This document shows positions 63,414 to 64,000 of a stretch of 64,000 nucleotides of DNA, piece after piece. The position numbers and the translations under genes were made by a program. The notes under the pieces were generated by a model. It was not told the origin of the DNA. It ran no database searches and saw only the letters and a program-made list of their open reading frames with translations. This DNA comes from Artemia franciscana (lineage: Eukaryota > Arthropoda > Branchiopoda > Anostraca > Artemiidae): positions 39,305,577 through 39,369,576 of the forward strand of contig NC_088873.1 in assembly GCF_032884065.1 (NCBI RefSeq), given 5' to 3'. Each line of letters starts with the position of its first letter. Position 1 is the first letter of the stretch.

Positions 63414-64000
63414 TATAAATCCAAACAAACTGTATCAAAAGTGAAATAAATACTCAACCACCAAAAAACCTTTTCGTTCACTAGATGGTTTTAAATTTGG
63501 TTCATGAAACAAATATAAAGCATACCTTGGAAGAAAACCTGACAAAGAAAAGTACACAATTCACACAAAATTACTACTATCAGAAAAACTCCATATAAAA
63601 CCTAAGTAAAATGGTGCAGTCATGAAATACTAAAAATGAGAATGACTAAGAAAAATTGTCAAACTAAACCTCAATAGACCAAACGAAGAAATTAAAATAA
63701 GAAGGTCATCAGGTAAAACCTCCTCCCCCTCACACTGGATTCTCCTTAGGTCAATTCATACCTGAAAATTTAATGAGATTTTTCATTTAGCTGTTTAACA
63801 TTATGAAGTTTTTTAAAGTAGTGCCAAATTTTTGTCCGTGTAACCACGTTGAACCATGAAAATGAATAAGTAAAAGCAGCTAGTTAAAATTACAATGCTT
63901 TAGGTCCGTCAAAAATTGATGAAACTATCATATATCTGTTGATTCTCAAGACAGCTACAAAATCAGAGGAGAGCCACAACTTCTGTGGCTCTGGTGTCAA
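63414..64000. other. Unassigned stretch to the window end
   Basis: AT-rich with no motif-bearing frame, tRNA or clear repeat. Confidence 0.35.

Overview
This window looks like a piece of a repeat-rich, AT-rich animal genome, most likely an arthropod. It has non-LTR retrotransposons of arthropod type, spliced exons, a tRNA pseudogene and long microsatellites, and no bacterial gene organisation. Several repeats (GTAAGGAGCGAC termini; G-rich ~285 bp monomers) remind me of brine shrimp (Artemia) sequence, but that is memory and inference, not a search result.

The one host gene I can support runs on the minus strand. An exon at 25521-25272 encodes a complete basic helix-loop-helix domain of the TCF21/musculin (capsulin/MyoR; fly HLH54F) type and ends in a consensus GTAAGT donor. 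About 9.0 kb downstream, a pyrimidine-rich acceptor opens an in-phase terminal exon (16268-16098) that starts Ser-Trp-Pro-Phe, as expected for the conserved C-terminal tail of this family, and is followed by an AATAAA signal near 15691. The intron is full of repeats. The 5' exon(s) were not found and probably lie to the right.

Layout: 1-420, C-terminal relic of a CR1-like LINE (-). 1889-6817, a nearly complete but broken I/Jockey-like LINE (-) with ORF1 zinc knuckles, AP endonuclease, reverse transcriptase and RNase H. 6818-9090, a large foldback element with ~740 bp near-identical arms around a spacer holding exon-like sequence. 11.5-15.3 kb, LINE tail and two copies of a modular hairpin-ended repeat, called family X here. 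15.7-25.5 kb, the bHLH gene. 25.98-30.25 kb, three successive degenerate tandem arrays. 37.19-39.33 kb, a ~285 bp tandem array related to the foldback arms. 39.36-43.09 kb, two CR1/L2-like LINE copies (+) with a family X copy between them. 43.3-45.0 kb, ~200 bp repeats split by another insertion. 45.96-46.49 kb, a LINE fragment. 47.57-50.22 kb, a decayed cysteine-rich (CXC) protein gene interrupted by a textbook hAT-like MITE with 8 bp target duplication. 50.23-51.98 kb, a second long family X copy. 53.87-54.23 kb, a foldback MITE. 58.15-60.33 kb, another decayed LINE (+). 62.0-63.4 kb, a direct duplication, a tRNA-Lys pseudogene and a foldback repeat.

Most of the window is therefore transposon and satellite sequence around one developmental transcription factor gene. 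The most unusual points are the exon-carrying foldback element, the family X copies whose core is inverted relative to their ends, and two satellite arrays that appear to be tandem amplifications of monomers found inside dispersed elements.
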